The notes under the pieces were generated by a model. It saw nothing but the letters and a program-made list of their open reading frames with translations. It ran no database searches and was not told the DNA's origin. Position numbers and translations under genes: made by a program. Below are positions 16,401 through 24,776 of a stretch of DNA of 64,000 nt, piece by piece (position 1 is the first letter of the stretch; the number at the start of each line of letters is the position of its first letter). Source of the DNA: CAWDVB01 sp963824105 (GTDB taxonomy: Bacteria; Actinomycetota; Actinomycetes; Propionibacteriales; Nocardioidaceae); NCBI GenBank assembly GCA_963824105.1, contig CAWGNN010000006.1, forward strand, positions 248,001-312,000, in the 5' to 3' direction.

Positions 16401-18340
16401 CGCCCCTCCCAGACCGCGGCCACCGCGTCCTGGAAGAGCTCGCGGCCGCCCTCGGGCAGCGCCCGGGTGTGGCGAAGGCCGAAGTCGTAGAGGTGGGAGG
16501 TGCGCGGCAGGCCCTCCACGTCGTAGGGCCGCTCGTCGATGACCTCGACGCCCATCGTCGACAGCACCGGAAGCACCCGGCTCAGCGAGAGCACCTCGCC
16601 CACCCGGAAGATCTTCAGCCGGGCGTCGAAGGGATCCGCTCCCGGCTCGTGGTAGTAGGAGAGCGAGACGCCTTCCTCGCCCTCGATCGCCTCGAAGCGG
16701 GCCAGGTCCTCGGCACCGGTCTGCGGGTCGTAGTCCTCCTTGTAGGCCTCCGGGAAGGCATCGGCGTACTGGCGGAACAGCCGCACGCCCTCCTCCTCGC
16801 CGAACGCATCGATGATCGCCTTGACGAACTCGTCACGCCAGGAGCGGGCGGCCTCGATGAGCCGGAGCTCGAGGCCGGCAACGTCGATGTCCTCGGGCAC
16901 CAACTGGCCCTTGGGCGGCCGCACCACGAAGTGGAGCCGGGCCAGGTGTGACTCGGTGATCCTTACGGTGTACTCCACCGACTCCCCACCGAGTCCCTCG
17001 GTGAGGATCGCCGACATCCGCTCTCGGACCCTCGTGTTGTAGCGGTCCCGCGGGAGAAAGACCAGACAGGACAGGAAGCGTGCGTACTGGTCGTGGCGCA
17101 CGAAGAGCTTGAGTTGACGCCGGTCCCTGGTCTGCAGCACGGCCAGGGCGATGGGCAATAGCTCCTCCGCCGACATCTGGAAGAGCTCGTCGCGCGGGTA
17201 GTTCTCCAGCACGTCCATCAGCGCCTTGCCGGTGTGGCTGCGCGAGTCGAAGCCGGAGGCGTCGATGACCTGCCGGGCCTTGCGGCGCAGCACCGGGATC
17301 CGGATCAGGGACTCGGTGTACGCGGTGGAGGCGAACAGGCCGAGGAACCGGCGCTCGCCAGTGACCTCGCCGTTCTCGTCGAACGTCTTGACGCCGACGT
17401 AGTCCAGGTACGCCGCACGATGGACCGTGGACCGGGAGTTGGCCTTGGCCAGGTTGAGCAGGAACTTCCTGCGTGCGTTGGCCCGGACGAGCGGCGGCAG
17501 CTTGCCGAAGGACTCAGACATGTCCTGGTCGGAGCGCAGGATGCCCAGGCCCGTGCCCGGCACGGCCCGCAGGACGTCCTCGCCGTCGATCTCGTCCAGC
17601 CGGTACTCCCGGTAGCCGAGGAAGGTGTAGTGGTCCTGGGCCAGCCACTCCAACAGGGCGCGCCCTTCCTGGACCTCGAGGGGGTCGAGCGGCGGGGGGT
17701 TGTGCGCGAGCTCGCCGATGATCTCCAAGGCCTGGGCGTGCATCTTCTCCCAGTCCTCGACGCTCTCCCGCACGTCGACGAGCACGTTGCGCAGCGCGTC
17801 CTCGATCGCCGCGAGGTCCTCCGCGTCGGTCTCCCGATCGACCTCGACATGCATCCAGGACTCTCGGAACACGTCGTGGGCACCGTCGTGCGCGACCTCG
17901 TCGAGGAACTCCAGGAGCGTGCCGTTCAGATCTCGTCGGACCAGCAGTTGGGGGTGGACAACCAGATGGGTGCCCACACCCTGCTCGTTCATCACCATGA
18001 GCACCGAGTCGACGAGGAAGGGCATGTCGTCGGTGACGATCTCGACGACGGTGTGCCGGCTCGCGGTCCAGCCGTCCTGCTCCTCGATCGGGGTGGTGAC
18101 CCGGACGTTGGCTGTGCCCTGGTGCCGCTGAACAGCGAGCTGGTAGTGGCTGACCACCGCCGCGAGCACGTCACTCTCCGACCGGCCGACAAGCTCGTCG
18201 GGGGGAAGGTGTCGGTAGTAGAGCCCGACGAGCCGGGCGAGCTCCTCCGGGGGCGGGCCATCGGAGCCCTTGTGGGAGGCGGCCAACCCTGCCGCCCGCT
18301 CGATCAGATCCTCGTTCGTATCCACCACTGGCGTGGTCAC
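13475..18340 (-). CDS. gdhB: NAD-specific glutamate dehydrogenase, large (180 kDa) type
   Basis: 1621 residues; oxidises glutamate to 2-oxoglutarate and ammonia with NAD+, a catabolic role. The long N-terminal half has ACT-like regulatory segments. The catalytic part shows RGGLRWSDRRDDFRTEV, then KNAVIVPVGSKGGFF (substrate lysine region). The nucleotide-binding segment includes GEGGNLGLTQ and NTDFIDNSAGVDTSDHEVN. Size and motifs match the mycobacterial/Streptomyces L-180 class. GTG 18340 is preferred, with AGAGG ten bases upstream; an ATG at 18358 has poor spacing. It follows kynA by 50 bases, so both may be transcribed together. It is the largest gene here. Confidence 0.95.
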   Translation of the reverse strand: MTTPVVDTNEDLIERAAGLAASHKGSDGPPPEELARLVGLYYRHLPPDELVGRSESDVLAAVVSHYQLAVQRHQGTANVRVTTPIEEQDGWTASRHTVVEIVTDDMPFLVDSVLMVMNEQGVGTHLVVHPQLLVRRDLNGTLLEFLDEVAHDGAHDVFRESWMHVEVDRETDAEDLAAIEDALRNVLVDVRESVEDWEKMHAQALEIIGELAHNPPPLDPLEVQEGRALLEWLAQDHYTFLGYREYRLDEIDGEDVLRAVPGTGLGILRSDQDMSESFGKLPPLVRANARRKFLLNLAKANSRSTVHRAAYLDYVGVKTFDENGEVTGERRFLGLFASTAYTESLIRIPVLRRKARQVIDASGFDSRSHTGKALMDVLENYPRDELFQMSAEELLPIALAVLQTRDRRQLKLFVRHDQYARFLSCLVFLPRDRYNTRVRERMSAILTEGLGGESVEYTVRITESHLARLHFVVRPPKGQLVPEDIDVAGLELRLIEAARSWRDEFVKAIIDAFGEEEGVRLFRQYADAFPEAYKEDYDPQTGAEDLARFEAIEGEEGVSLSYYHEPGADPFDARLKIFRVGEVLSLSRVLPVLSTMGVEVIDERPYDVEGLPRTSHLYDFGLRHTRALPEGGRELFQDAVAAVWEGRNEPDGFNGLVLAVGLTWREATLLRAYAKYMRQGGTPFAHDYIEDALKSNIDITRMLVTLFETRFDPALFVDDLEGRAAAVDQIEAKLLATLDEVVSLDHDRILRSYLTHIKATLRTNYYQPAEDGLPKAYISFKLEPRAIPDLPEPRPLYEIFVYSPRVEGVHLRFGPVARGGLRWSDRRDDFRTEVLGLVKAQMVKNAVIVPVGSKGGFFCKQLPDPSMRDAWLAEGVDCYKMFVSGMLDVTDNLINGEVVHPGSVVCHDGDDSYLVVAADKGTATFSDIANGIAKEYGYWLGDAFASGGSVGYDHKVMGITARGAWESVQRHFREMDIDCQTQDFTCVGIGDMSGDVFGNGMLLSEHIKLVAAFDHRDIFLDPDPDPATSFAERRRMFDLPRSSWQDYDKSLISEGGGVYSRKAKSIPIDDRVREVLGIAAEVTRMSPQELMKAILLAPVDLLWNGGIGTYVKAETESHADVGDKANDGIRVNGNELRVRSVGEGGNLGLTQRGRIEFAMAGGKVNTDFIDNSAGVDTSDHEVNIKILLDGVVRKGDLTEGGRNELLASMTDEVAELVLEDNYEQNVALASAAFHAPSLLHVHEDWMRRLEQAGELDRGLEGLPTSKQVADRIEKRQGLTVPELSVLLAYTKIVLAHELIESDLGEDPYLRSDLYRYFPTNMRHGYRREMDIHPLRQQIIITQVVNDLVNSAGITYFHRLSGETGASAVDLVRANFVSSEIFGEMELLSQIRDLDNQVASDIQTRMRLQSRTLIERASRWMVNNRRPPMQSEETVDYFQAAVQQVMSALPRLLKGRELEAYETRFAEMVAADVPEKLASRVASLPPAYPVLGIVQVAKRLEMDPVEVSRLHFELGERLRLSSLVARIISLPREDRWQTMARAALRDDLYNVHAQLTGQVITETSAELAPEDRVEEWVSRDAGQINRGVANIAEICSEERTDLARLSVGLRVVRSLLAPGSSS

Positions 18341-18390
18341 GTACAGCCGTCCTCTCATCTCGACGCGACTTTGCGTCGACAATTTGAAGG

Positions 18391-19233
18391 TTACAGCCGG
18401 GACCGGAGCTCCCACAGCAGGGGGAAGAAGCGCAGTGGGAGTCGGCTACGGAGGTACTCCGCACCCGAGGACCCGCCGGTCCCTGTCTTCGTCCCGATCA
18501 TCCTCTCGACCATCACCACATGCCGTGCGCGCCACGCCGCAGCCAGCTCATCGTGCTGGAGCAGCGCCTCGGCCAGCGACCACACATCGGCATAGGACGA
18601 GCGGTCGTGCGCGGCTGTCCGCAGCGAGTCCAGCACCGTGTCGTCGCTGTCGATCGGCAGCCCGCGGTTGCTGATCGCGGTGAGGAACGCGTCCCACAGC
18701 GTCGGCTCGGCCAGCCGGTCCCGCAGCCGCTGGCGCTCGCCGTCGCTCAGGCCGCGGAAGCGCTCGACGAACGACGGGTCCTTGGCGCCGGACAGGAACT
18801 CGAGCTCCCGGAACTGCACGCTCTGGAAGCCGCTCGCCGGCGACAGCCGCTGCCGGAACTGCAGGAAGTCCTGGGGGGTCATCGTCTCCAGTACGTCGAT
18901 CTGGGAGACCAGCACCTGCTCGATCGCGGCCATCCGTGTCAGCAGGTGCTCGGCCCACCACATCTGTCCGGAGATCATCGCGTCGCGCGCCGCGGTCGCC
19001 TCGTGGAGAAGCTGCTGGAACCACAGCTCGTAGACCTGGTGGATGGTGATGAACAGCAGCTCGTCGTGCGCCGGCGGGGAGGTCTCGCACTTCTGCGAGG
19101 TGAGCAGCCGGTCCAGCTGCAGATAGCTGCCGTAGGTGAGCTTCGCGCCCTGCTCGCCGAAGCCGACGTCGACGCCTCCCCACTCTCCGACGACATCGAT
19201 CGCGTTCTCCGCACGGGGTTCCTGGTTGGTCAC
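18391..19233 (-). CDS. kynA: tryptophan 2,3-dioxygenase
   Basis: 280 residues, normal length. Heme enzyme that opens the indole ring of L-tryptophan to N-formylkynurenine. Signature features: LTYGSYLQLDRLL, FITIHQVYELWFQQLLHE (active-site His and substrate pocket), and RHVVMVERMIGTKTGTGGSSG, whose His is the heme ligand and whose GTGGSSG loop closes the active site. No kynB or kynU is beside it. gdhB follows on the same strand. The divergent DUF2505 gene starts 53 bases away. Confidence 0.96.
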   Translation of the reverse strand: MTNQEPRAENAIDVVGEWGGVDVGFGEQGAKLTYGSYLQLDRLLTSQKCETSPPAHDELLFITIHQVYELWFQQLLHEATAARDAMISGQMWWAEHLLTRMAAIEQVLVSQIDVLETMTPQDFLQFRQRLSPASGFQSVQFRELEFLSGAKDPSFVERFRGLSDGERQRLRDRLAEPTLWDAFLTAISNRGLPIDSDDTVLDSLRTAAHDRSSYADVWSLAEALLQHDELAAAWRARHVVMVERMIGTKTGTGGSSGAEYLRSRLPLRFFPLLWELRSRL

Positions 19234-19286
19234 CCGCCGACCCTACGCCGATCGGTGGCCGCCGGGCATGCGCCATGATGTGCTCC

Positions 19287-19760
19287 ATGCGCGTTCGCCA
19301 CCAGATGCATTACCCGTCCCCACCGGACGAGGTTTTCGAGATGCTCGCGGACCCCGAGTTCCGCGAGGAGGTCTGCGCCGAGCTCCACTCCACGGGGGTC
19401 CGGGTCGAGATCGACCGGATGGGCAACTCCATGAACGTGCTGGTGGTCCACCGACAGGACACCGACGACATCCCCTCCTTCGCCAAGAAGATGGTCGGCG
19501 AGGAGATCGTTATCGAGCAGCACGAGACCTGGCAGACCCCGGCCAGGGCGGATCTGGAGATCGCCATCCCCGGCAAGCCGGGTCACCTGCACGGCACCAT
19601 CGTCTTGGAGCCGGACGGCGACGGCACCGTCGAGACGCTGGACGGTGAGCTCAGGGTCAACGTCCCTCTGATCGGCGGCAAGATCGAGAGCCTCGTCGCC
19701 GGGCTCATGATCTCCGCCATGGAGGCCGAGGAGCGCGTCGGCCTCCGCAGACTGGCATAG
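19287..19760 (+). CDS. DUF2505 family protein
   Basis: 157 residues from ATG 19287 (MRVRHQMHYPSPPDEVFEML); an in-frame ATG at 19275 is less likely. The pattern of an N-terminal PDEVFEMLAD, mixed strands, and a long C-terminal helix (IGGKIESLVAGLMISAMEAEE) fits the START/SRPBCC-like DUF2505 family of actinobacteria. These are thought to bind hydrophobic ligands; no reaction is known. No signal peptide. It is divergent from kynA. Confidence 0.85.
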   Translation: MRVRHQMHYPSPPDEVFEMLADPEFREEVCAELHSTGVRVEIDRMGNSMNVLVVHRQDTDDIPSFAKKMVGEEIVIEQHETWQTPARADLEIAIPGKPGHLHGTIVLEPDGDGTVETLDGELRVNVPLIGGKIESLVAGLMISAMEAEERVGLRRLA

Positions 19761-20151
19761 ACCAAGGCTCCGCCGCAGACGCGCAAGAGCACCCGCTCGG
19801 AGCTGCTGAAGCGCACCGGCTATGCCAGGAGGCCGGGATCGATTCCCTGGTCGGCGAGAAGTTCGCGCTGAGGACCAGCGATCCGGAGCAGGTGAAGGAT
19901 GCGGCCGATGAACGTCCCGGCACACGCACCCCAAGCGCGGAGGCGTCCTCGTGGCGTTGGGGCCGAGCCGTCGGGGTGACCCAAGGCCAGCCTTGATCCC
20001 ACTCCGGGCACCTCCGAGGCGCAGCGAGCAGGAGCTGGGGCCAACACTCCAGATCCCCACGGATCCAGGGGGGTTGTCGCGCCCCCCCCACCGCGCTAAC
20101 CTACGACAGCCTGGCATTCTCCAGTCGGGCCAGAAATACGGGGGAAAGAAA
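19761..20151 (+). other. 391-bp gene-free stretch
   Basis: No supported gene on either strand. Contains a C-rich tract (CGCGCCCCCCCCACCGC near 20080) and, at its right end, the ribosome-site-like GGGGGAAAG before the ATA of the next gene. No convincing promoter or terminator. Its position before a lower-GC gene pair suggests a junction of older and newer DNA, which is inference. Confidence 0.5.
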
Positions 20152-21066
20152 ATAAAGGTCTCGAATTCTTCGCTCACAATCGCAGCGATCACGACCGTTA
20201 TCGCGATCATTTCCGCTGGGCCAGCCCACGCCGACGGAGGTGGCTACTCGGACTTCACAGGCGGGGACGCCACCTACTCGCCATATCAGCCACCACCGGG
20301 CGATCTTCCCCAGATAGAGGCAGCACAACAGGAGGCCTCTGCAATCTCCGCCCAACTCCAGGCGGACCCCACGGGCGGCGTCGACTTCAGCGGCTTCCCA
20401 ACCAACTCCAACCCGAGCGTCAACGGTGGCTCTTCGAACTACTTGCTTCCGCCGCCCCCAGGATCCGTGACCAGCTACTACCTCTCCAGCGTCGTGAACC
20501 ACAAGGAGGGCGGCGGCAACCCCTGCACGGCCGGCACAAGCGGCTGCACCTCTCTGGGACGGCCGTACTACACCTGCGGAGCCGCGGCCACGCGGAACAT
20601 GACCCAAGCCATGACCGGTGTGGACATGACCGAGGCTTGGTTCGTCAACAAACTTGGGATCGACCCCGTAAACGGTCTGTACAAGACGTCCTACATTCCA
20701 GATCTTCTGAACAACAACTCCACGTTCAACAGCCACGGCAGCTGGACGGCCGTCAAGCCGTCAAGCGTCAACGACTACGTCTCCAACATCATGACGGACA
20801 CCTACTCGTACCACCAAGAAGTAATCCAGAACGTCCAGACCTCCTATTACGGATTTTGGCAGCACCACTCGACCGAGCATTTCGACGACGTCTACGGGTG
20901 GGACAGCTCGACGGGGAAAGTCGGCATCGCTGAGGAATGGGACCCGCTGTGGACCTGGGGATTCAGCTCCTATGGGAACCCCCATGGCCTCCACCCCGAC
21001 GTTGACCAGACCAACTCGTTCAACGCTGTCCACTACTCGCCCAGTGGCCAGTACGTGATCGAATGA
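20152..21066 (+). CDS. secreted C39-like cysteine-protease-fold protein; start appears to be ATA
   Basis: 304 residues if read from ATA 20152, which follows GGGGGAAAG with 4-6 bases spacing and yields a proper signal peptide (K-x8-hydrophobic core, ISAGPAHA-D, cut about residue 27). No ATG, GTG or TTG exists in frame near it. The mature protein is Asn/Tyr/Ser-rich with a proline-rich segment, then YYTCGAAATRNM (Cys142), EHFDDVYGWD (His243, Asp251) and EEWDP (Asp264). Order and spacing resemble the Cys-His-Asp triad of C39/papain-like peptidases. Substrate unknown. ATGA overlap with the lipoprotein gene indicates coupling. Family assignment is by motif only. Confidence 0.65.
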   Translation: MKVSNSSLTIAAITTVIAIISAGPAHADGGGYSDFTGGDATYSPYQPPPGDLPQIEAAQQEASAISAQLQADPTGGVDFSGFPTNSNPSVNGGSSNYLLPPPPGSVTSYYLSSVVNHKEGGGNPCTAGTSGCTSLGRPYYTCGAAATRNMTQAMTGVDMTEAWFVNKLGIDPVNGLYKTSYIPDLLNNNSTFNSHGSWTAVKPSSVNDYVSNIMTDTYSYHQEVIQNVQTSYYGFWQHHSTEHFDDVYGWDSSTGKVGIAEEWDPLWTWGFSSYGNPHGLHPDVDQTNSFNAVHYSPSGQYVIE

Positions 21067-22229
21067 CGCTCAAGCGTCGAGTATCTCGGCTCCTGCTGGC
21101 CAGCGTCCTCATTCTGGTTGTCCTTTCTCAGGCCGGATGCCAGCCGCCCGCCGACCCACAGGGACCGTCGGGTTCGAGGACATCTCCCAGCGCCCCAGCA
21201 GTTTCCTCCAGCACCCCAACCCCACCCGTGAAGCCCACCCAACAGACGCTCGCCGAGTCCACACGCATCGAAGTTCCGCTGACCGGGGACCAACCGGATT
21301 GGGTGACCCTGGTGCCCGGAATAGGACTCGCCTACGAATCCGGCCACGCCGGCGGTCAGAAGCACATCTATCTCTACAACACCACCACGAAGAAGCAGTC
21401 CGTGATTGCCGACCTACCCCTCGGTGGTTTGACGTGGCTTTCCGCGAGTTCGCGCTACCTCGCATGGGGCCAGCAAGCCGAGGTGCAGCAGAATCCCACC
21501 GCGAAGGTTGCATGGAAGATGTACTTCTACGACCTCCAGACAAGCAAGGCCAGCCTCCTTGGCGAAGGAGTCTCAACGCTGCCCCCCCTGCCCAGGCTCT
21601 TCAACAACACCGTCTACTGGGCGCAGTTCCTGGGCTTCCGCGTCAAGGCGGCCGACCTCTGGAAGCAGAACCTGAAGACCGGACGGCGCAGCCGGGTCCT
21701 CACCCAGGTACGGACCGGACAAACGGCAGCTAACGCAGACGTGCTGGTCTACAACCTGACCGAGCAGTTCCACCCTGGCCGACACACCTACCGCGCCGAT
21801 CTCTACGCCCTGTTCAAGGGCGACCCGGACCCCGTTCGACTGACCCACCTCGGCAACACGGACCAGCCAACGATCGACCACAACACGTTGGCGTTCCGCG
21901 ACGGCCTTTCCGGTCGCATCGCCGCACTCGAACTTCCCGACGGGGACCCTGTTGTCCTGGCCGGAGGCGACCAAGGCTTCCTCACCGCCGGCGACGGCTT
22001 CGTCGCCGACCTCGCCCACGGGCCACTAGGACAAACCGTCCGCATCATCCAGGTGAGCGATCCCATGCACACACCCGACTACCTCACGCTCCCCCCGCAA
22101 ACCCATGTATGCGTGCCATGCGGAATCAGTGTGACGGGCAACCAGGTGGCCTGGGGCGTCCAGAAGGTCGACCCGAACGGGGTCTACGGCCAAAGCATCG
22201 CCATCATCAGCACGTTCTCGCAACCGTGA
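21063..22229 (+). CDS. lipoprotein, probable β-propeller, unknown function
   Basis: 388 residues. Signal peptide ends in lipobox LSQAGC, so Cys26 should be lipidated and the protein held on the outer face of the membrane. A Ser/Thr/Pro-rich linker (~27-70) follows. The rest is repeated short strands such as IYLYNTTTKK, YFYDLQTSK, WKQNLKTGR and YNLTEQF, typical of WD40/TolB-like propeller blades. It overlaps the C39-like gene by 4 bases (ATGA) and is followed by a terminator hairpin. The two gene products may act together outside the cell. Confidence 0.75.
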   Translation: MTLKRRVSRLLLASVLILVVLSQAGCQPPADPQGPSGSRTSPSAPAVSSSTPTPPVKPTQQTLAESTRIEVPLTGDQPDWVTLVPGIGLAYESGHAGGQKHIYLYNTTTKKQSVIADLPLGGLTWLSASSRYLAWGQQAEVQQNPTAKVAWKMYFYDLQTSKASLLGEGVSTLPPLPRLFNNTVYWAQFLGFRVKAADLWKQNLKTGRRSRVLTQVRTGQTAANADVLVYNLTEQFHPGRHTYRADLYALFKGDPDPVRLTHLGNTDQPTIDHNTLAFRDGLSGRIAALELPDGDPVVLAGGDQGFLTAGDGFVADLAHGPLGQTVRIIQVSDPMHTPDYLTLPPQTHVCVPCGISVTGNQVAWGVQKVDPNGVYGQSIAIISTFSQP

Positions 22230-22263
22230 CTCCCGGTACCAGGACTCGATTCTCCACCTTGGT

Positions 22264-22286
22264 GCCCGGGTCTTCGGGACCCGGGC
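22264..22286 (+). terminator. intrinsic terminator-like hairpin
   Basis: Perfect 9-base stem GCCCGGGTC / GACCCGGGC with loop TTCGG, 34 bases after the lipoprotein stop. There is no T-run, so it may be a weak or Rho-assisted terminator. The rest of 22287-22490 shows nothing recognisable. Confidence 0.5.
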
Positions 22287-22490
22287 GTCCGGTTCGCGCT
22301 GAAGGTGCTCTCTCGACCCGCACGTCGGCTCGAGGAGTTCCGGCTGCTCGGGGCTCAGCGTGGTGAGGGTGTTCACGCCGCCGAGATCGCTTGGTAGCCC
22401 GAGATCAAGGAATCGACATCAGGCTCTGGATCCATCGCGGCCGTCCGGCTCCAGCAGGGTGTACCAGGACGTGGGTCCTCGGCGCCCCAC

Positions 22491-22670
22491 CTATGCTTCA
22501 TGCCTCTCGTCGTTGTCGCGCTTGCGCACGAAGTAGACGACCACGAACATCACGACGAAGGGGCCGATGCCCACGATGGGCACCAGCCACTTCTCGTAGG
22601 TGTGGAGCGCGCCGTAGTGCAGCGGCACCAGCGCACCGGTTGCGTTGAGCCAGTCGAGCCAGTTCCCCAT
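22491..22670 (-). CDS. 59-residue single-pass membrane protein next to pruA
   Basis: Begins MGNWLDWLNATGALVPLHYG and ends RKRDNDERHEA. The hydrophobic helix is about residues 29-48 (LVPIVGIGPFVVMFVVVYFV), with basic RKR at its inner edge, so the C terminus is probably cytoplasmic. The ATG is 2 bases past the pruA TGA (TGAGCATG), so translation is likely coupled. Too short for common gene finders, but coding potential is good: GC-rich third positions throughout and clean start and stop. Function unknown; perhaps a membrane anchor or regulator linked with proline/glutamate metabolism. Confidence 0.65.
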   Translation of the reverse strand: MGNWLDWLNATGALVPLHYGALHTYEKWLVPIVGIGPFVVMFVVVYFVRKRDNDERHEA

Positions 22671-22672
22671 GC

Positions 22673-24304
22673 TCAGCCCATGTGGGGGTAGCGGTAGTCG
22701 GTCGGGGGCACGAAGGTCTCCTTGAGCGAGCGCGGCGAGGTCCAGCGCATCAGGTTCGATGCCGCTCCGGCCTTGTCGTTGGTGCCGGAGGCCCGCGCTC
22801 CGCCGAAGGGCTGCTGCCCGACGACCGCGCCGGTCGGCTTGTCGTTGATGTAGAAGTTGCCCGCCGCGAAGCGGAGAGCCTCGGTCGCCCAGGCGATCGC
22901 CCGGCGGTCCCGCGCGATGATCGCTCCGGTCAGCGCGTACGGCGCGAACGACTCCATCTGCATCACGGTCTCCTCGAAGTCGGCGTCATCGAAGACGTGG
23001 ACGACGAGGATCGGCCCGAAGTACTCGGTCTTGAACATGGCGTCGGTCGGGTCCTTGGCTTCGATCACCGTGGGGCGGACGAAGTAGCCGACCGAGTCGT
23101 CGACCTGACCGCCGGCCACGATCTCCAGGCTGTTGGACCGCTTCGCCCGGGTGATGGCCGCCTTGTGCTTGGCGAAGGCGCGCGCGTCGATGACAGCACC
23201 CATGAAGTTCGACAGGTCGGCGGGGTCGCCCACGGCAATCGCCTCGACCTCGGCGAGGAACTGCTTACGCATCTTCCGCCACACCGACTTGGCGATGTAG
23301 GCGCGGGAGGCGGCCGAGCACTTCTGGCCCTGGTACTCGAAGGCGCCGCGGATCAACGCGGTGCGAACTACGTCCGGATCAGCGGACGGATGGGCGATGA
23401 CGAAGTCCTTGCCTCCGGTCTCCCCCACGATCCGCGGGTAGCTGCGGTAGCGGGCGATGTTCCCGGCGACCTCGCTCCACAGGTGCTGGAAGGTCGGAGT
23501 CGAGCCGGTGAAGTGGATGCCGGCGAGGTCCGGGTGCTTCAGCGCCACCGAGGAGACCTCCGGCCCGTGGCCGGGAAGCATGTTGATGACGCCGGGCGGG
23601 AGACCGGCCTCCTCCAGCAGCTCCATGAACAGGTGGGCGGAGTACTGCTGGGTGGTCGACGGCTTCCAGATCACCGTGTTGCCCATCAATGCCGGGGCGG
23701 TGGGCAGGTTCCCGGAGATCGCGGTGAAGTTGAAGGGCGTGATCGCGTAGACGAATCCCTCCAGCGGGCGGTGGTCGGAGCGGTTCCAGACACCACGAGA
23801 CGAGATCATCGGCTGCTCGGCCGCGATCTGACGAGCGAAGTGGACGTTGAACCGGAGGAAGTCGATCAACTCGCATGCGGCGTCGATCTCGGCCTGCCAG
23901 ACGGTCTTGGACTGGCCGAGGATGGTGGCCGCGTTCAGCTTCTGCCGCCACGGCCCGGCGAGCAGGTCCGCGGCGCGGAGGAAGACCGCGGCACGGTCGT
24001 CCATCGACAAGGAGCGCCACTCCGGGGCCGCGTCGGCCGCGGCGGCGATCGCCTTCTTGGTGTCCGCCGCGCTGGCAGCGCGGGCGACGCCGAGCACATG
24101 GGAGTGACGGTGCGGCTCGACGACCTCGAAGGGCTCACCCCGGCCCATCACCTTCTTGCCGCCGATGGTGGCGGTCAAGTTGACGGGGTCGGCACTCTCG
24201 CGAAGCGTGAGCTCCGCGACCACCTCTTCACGCTCCGCACTGCCGGGGGCGTAGTTGAGCGTGGGCTCGTTGACCGGTGGGGGTGGAAGGGTGATTGCGT
24301 CCAT
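22673..24304 (-). CDS. pruA: 1-pyrroline-5-carboxylate dehydrogenase
   Basis: 543 residues, the size of stand-alone P5C dehydrogenases. Converts glutamate-γ-semialdehyde to glutamate using NAD+, the last step of proline degradation. Aldehyde-dehydrogenase features: VGETGGKDFVIAHP (general base Glu) and FEYQGQKCSAASRAYI (catalytic Cys). TEYFGPILVVHVFDD is also visible. No putA-type proline dehydrogenase is beside it. It is 12 bases downstream of the DUF6912-like gene and 2 bases before the small membrane protein. Confidence 0.95.
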   Translation of the reverse strand: MDAITLPPPPVNEPTLNYAPGSAEREEVVAELTLRESADPVNLTATIGGKKVMGRGEPFEVVEPHRHSHVLGVARAASAADTKKAIAAAADAAPEWRSLSMDDRAAVFLRAADLLAGPWRQKLNAATILGQSKTVWQAEIDAACELIDFLRFNVHFARQIAAEQPMISSRGVWNRSDHRPLEGFVYAITPFNFTAISGNLPTAPALMGNTVIWKPSTTQQYSAHLFMELLEEAGLPPGVINMLPGHGPEVSSVALKHPDLAGIHFTGSTPTFQHLWSEVAGNIARYRSYPRIVGETGGKDFVIAHPSADPDVVRTALIRGAFEYQGQKCSAASRAYIAKSVWRKMRKQFLAEVEAIAVGDPADLSNFMGAVIDARAFAKHKAAITRAKRSNSLEIVAGGQVDDSVGYFVRPTVIEAKDPTDAMFKTEYFGPILVVHVFDDADFEETVMQMESFAPYALTGAIIARDRRAIAWATEALRFAAGNFYINDKPTGAVVGQQPFGGARASGTNDKAGAASNLMRWTSPRSLKETFVPPTDYRYPHMG

Positions 24305-24316
24305 ACCCAGATCGTC

Positions 24317-24776
24317 TCACCGGCCCTGCTGAGCGTCACTCCGGGTCAGGTCATCGAGCTCGGCGGGGGTGTACCAGGCGAGGTCACGATCCTCGAGCTG
24401 AACGCCGGGGTCGGAGCCGAGGTCGGTGCCGGCGCTGTCGACATCGACCAGGATTGCGACCACCTCAGCCCATCTCAGGGCGGCGGCCAGCCGGACCAGG
24501 CCGGGGTCGGTGTCGGGCCCGTCGGCCGACTCGGTGTCGGCACGCTCCGCGACGACGACCACCAGGCGGTCACCTCCGCCCTCGCGCAGTCGCTCCAGCG
24601 AATCGGCGACAGCAAGCTGAGTGACGGCGTACTCCCGCTCCTCGTCATCGGAGTCCTCGAGCGCCGTGACGACCTCGGGGGTGACGGCACGGGCAAGGGT
24701 GTCTTCCGGAAGTGCGCCGCCGGCTCGCCACTGGCTCGATCTCGGCGATCGTCGAGCCGGCATAGATGCGGGTCAC
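24317..24776 (-). pseudogene. DUF6912-like protein, probable frameshift
   Basis: The N-terminal piece starts at GTG 24776, overlapping the WS/DGAT stop (GTGA): VTRIYAGSTIAEIE. That frame ends uselessly at 24645. A second frame, open to 24317, continues with WRAGGALPEDTLARAVTPEV and YAVTQLAVADSLERL. Together they look like one ~152-residue actinobacterial protein with a single-base shift near 24735-24745; total span 460 bases is one over a multiple of three. Family name is from memory. It is either a broken gene or a sequencing error. If intact, it is co-directional with pruA, 12 bases downstream. Confidence 0.6.

Noticed and set aside
22287..22490. Possible short gene on the minus strand (MNTLTTLSPEQPELLEP)
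   Set aside because: No ribosome site, no family similarity, and it overlaps the lipoprotein terminator.
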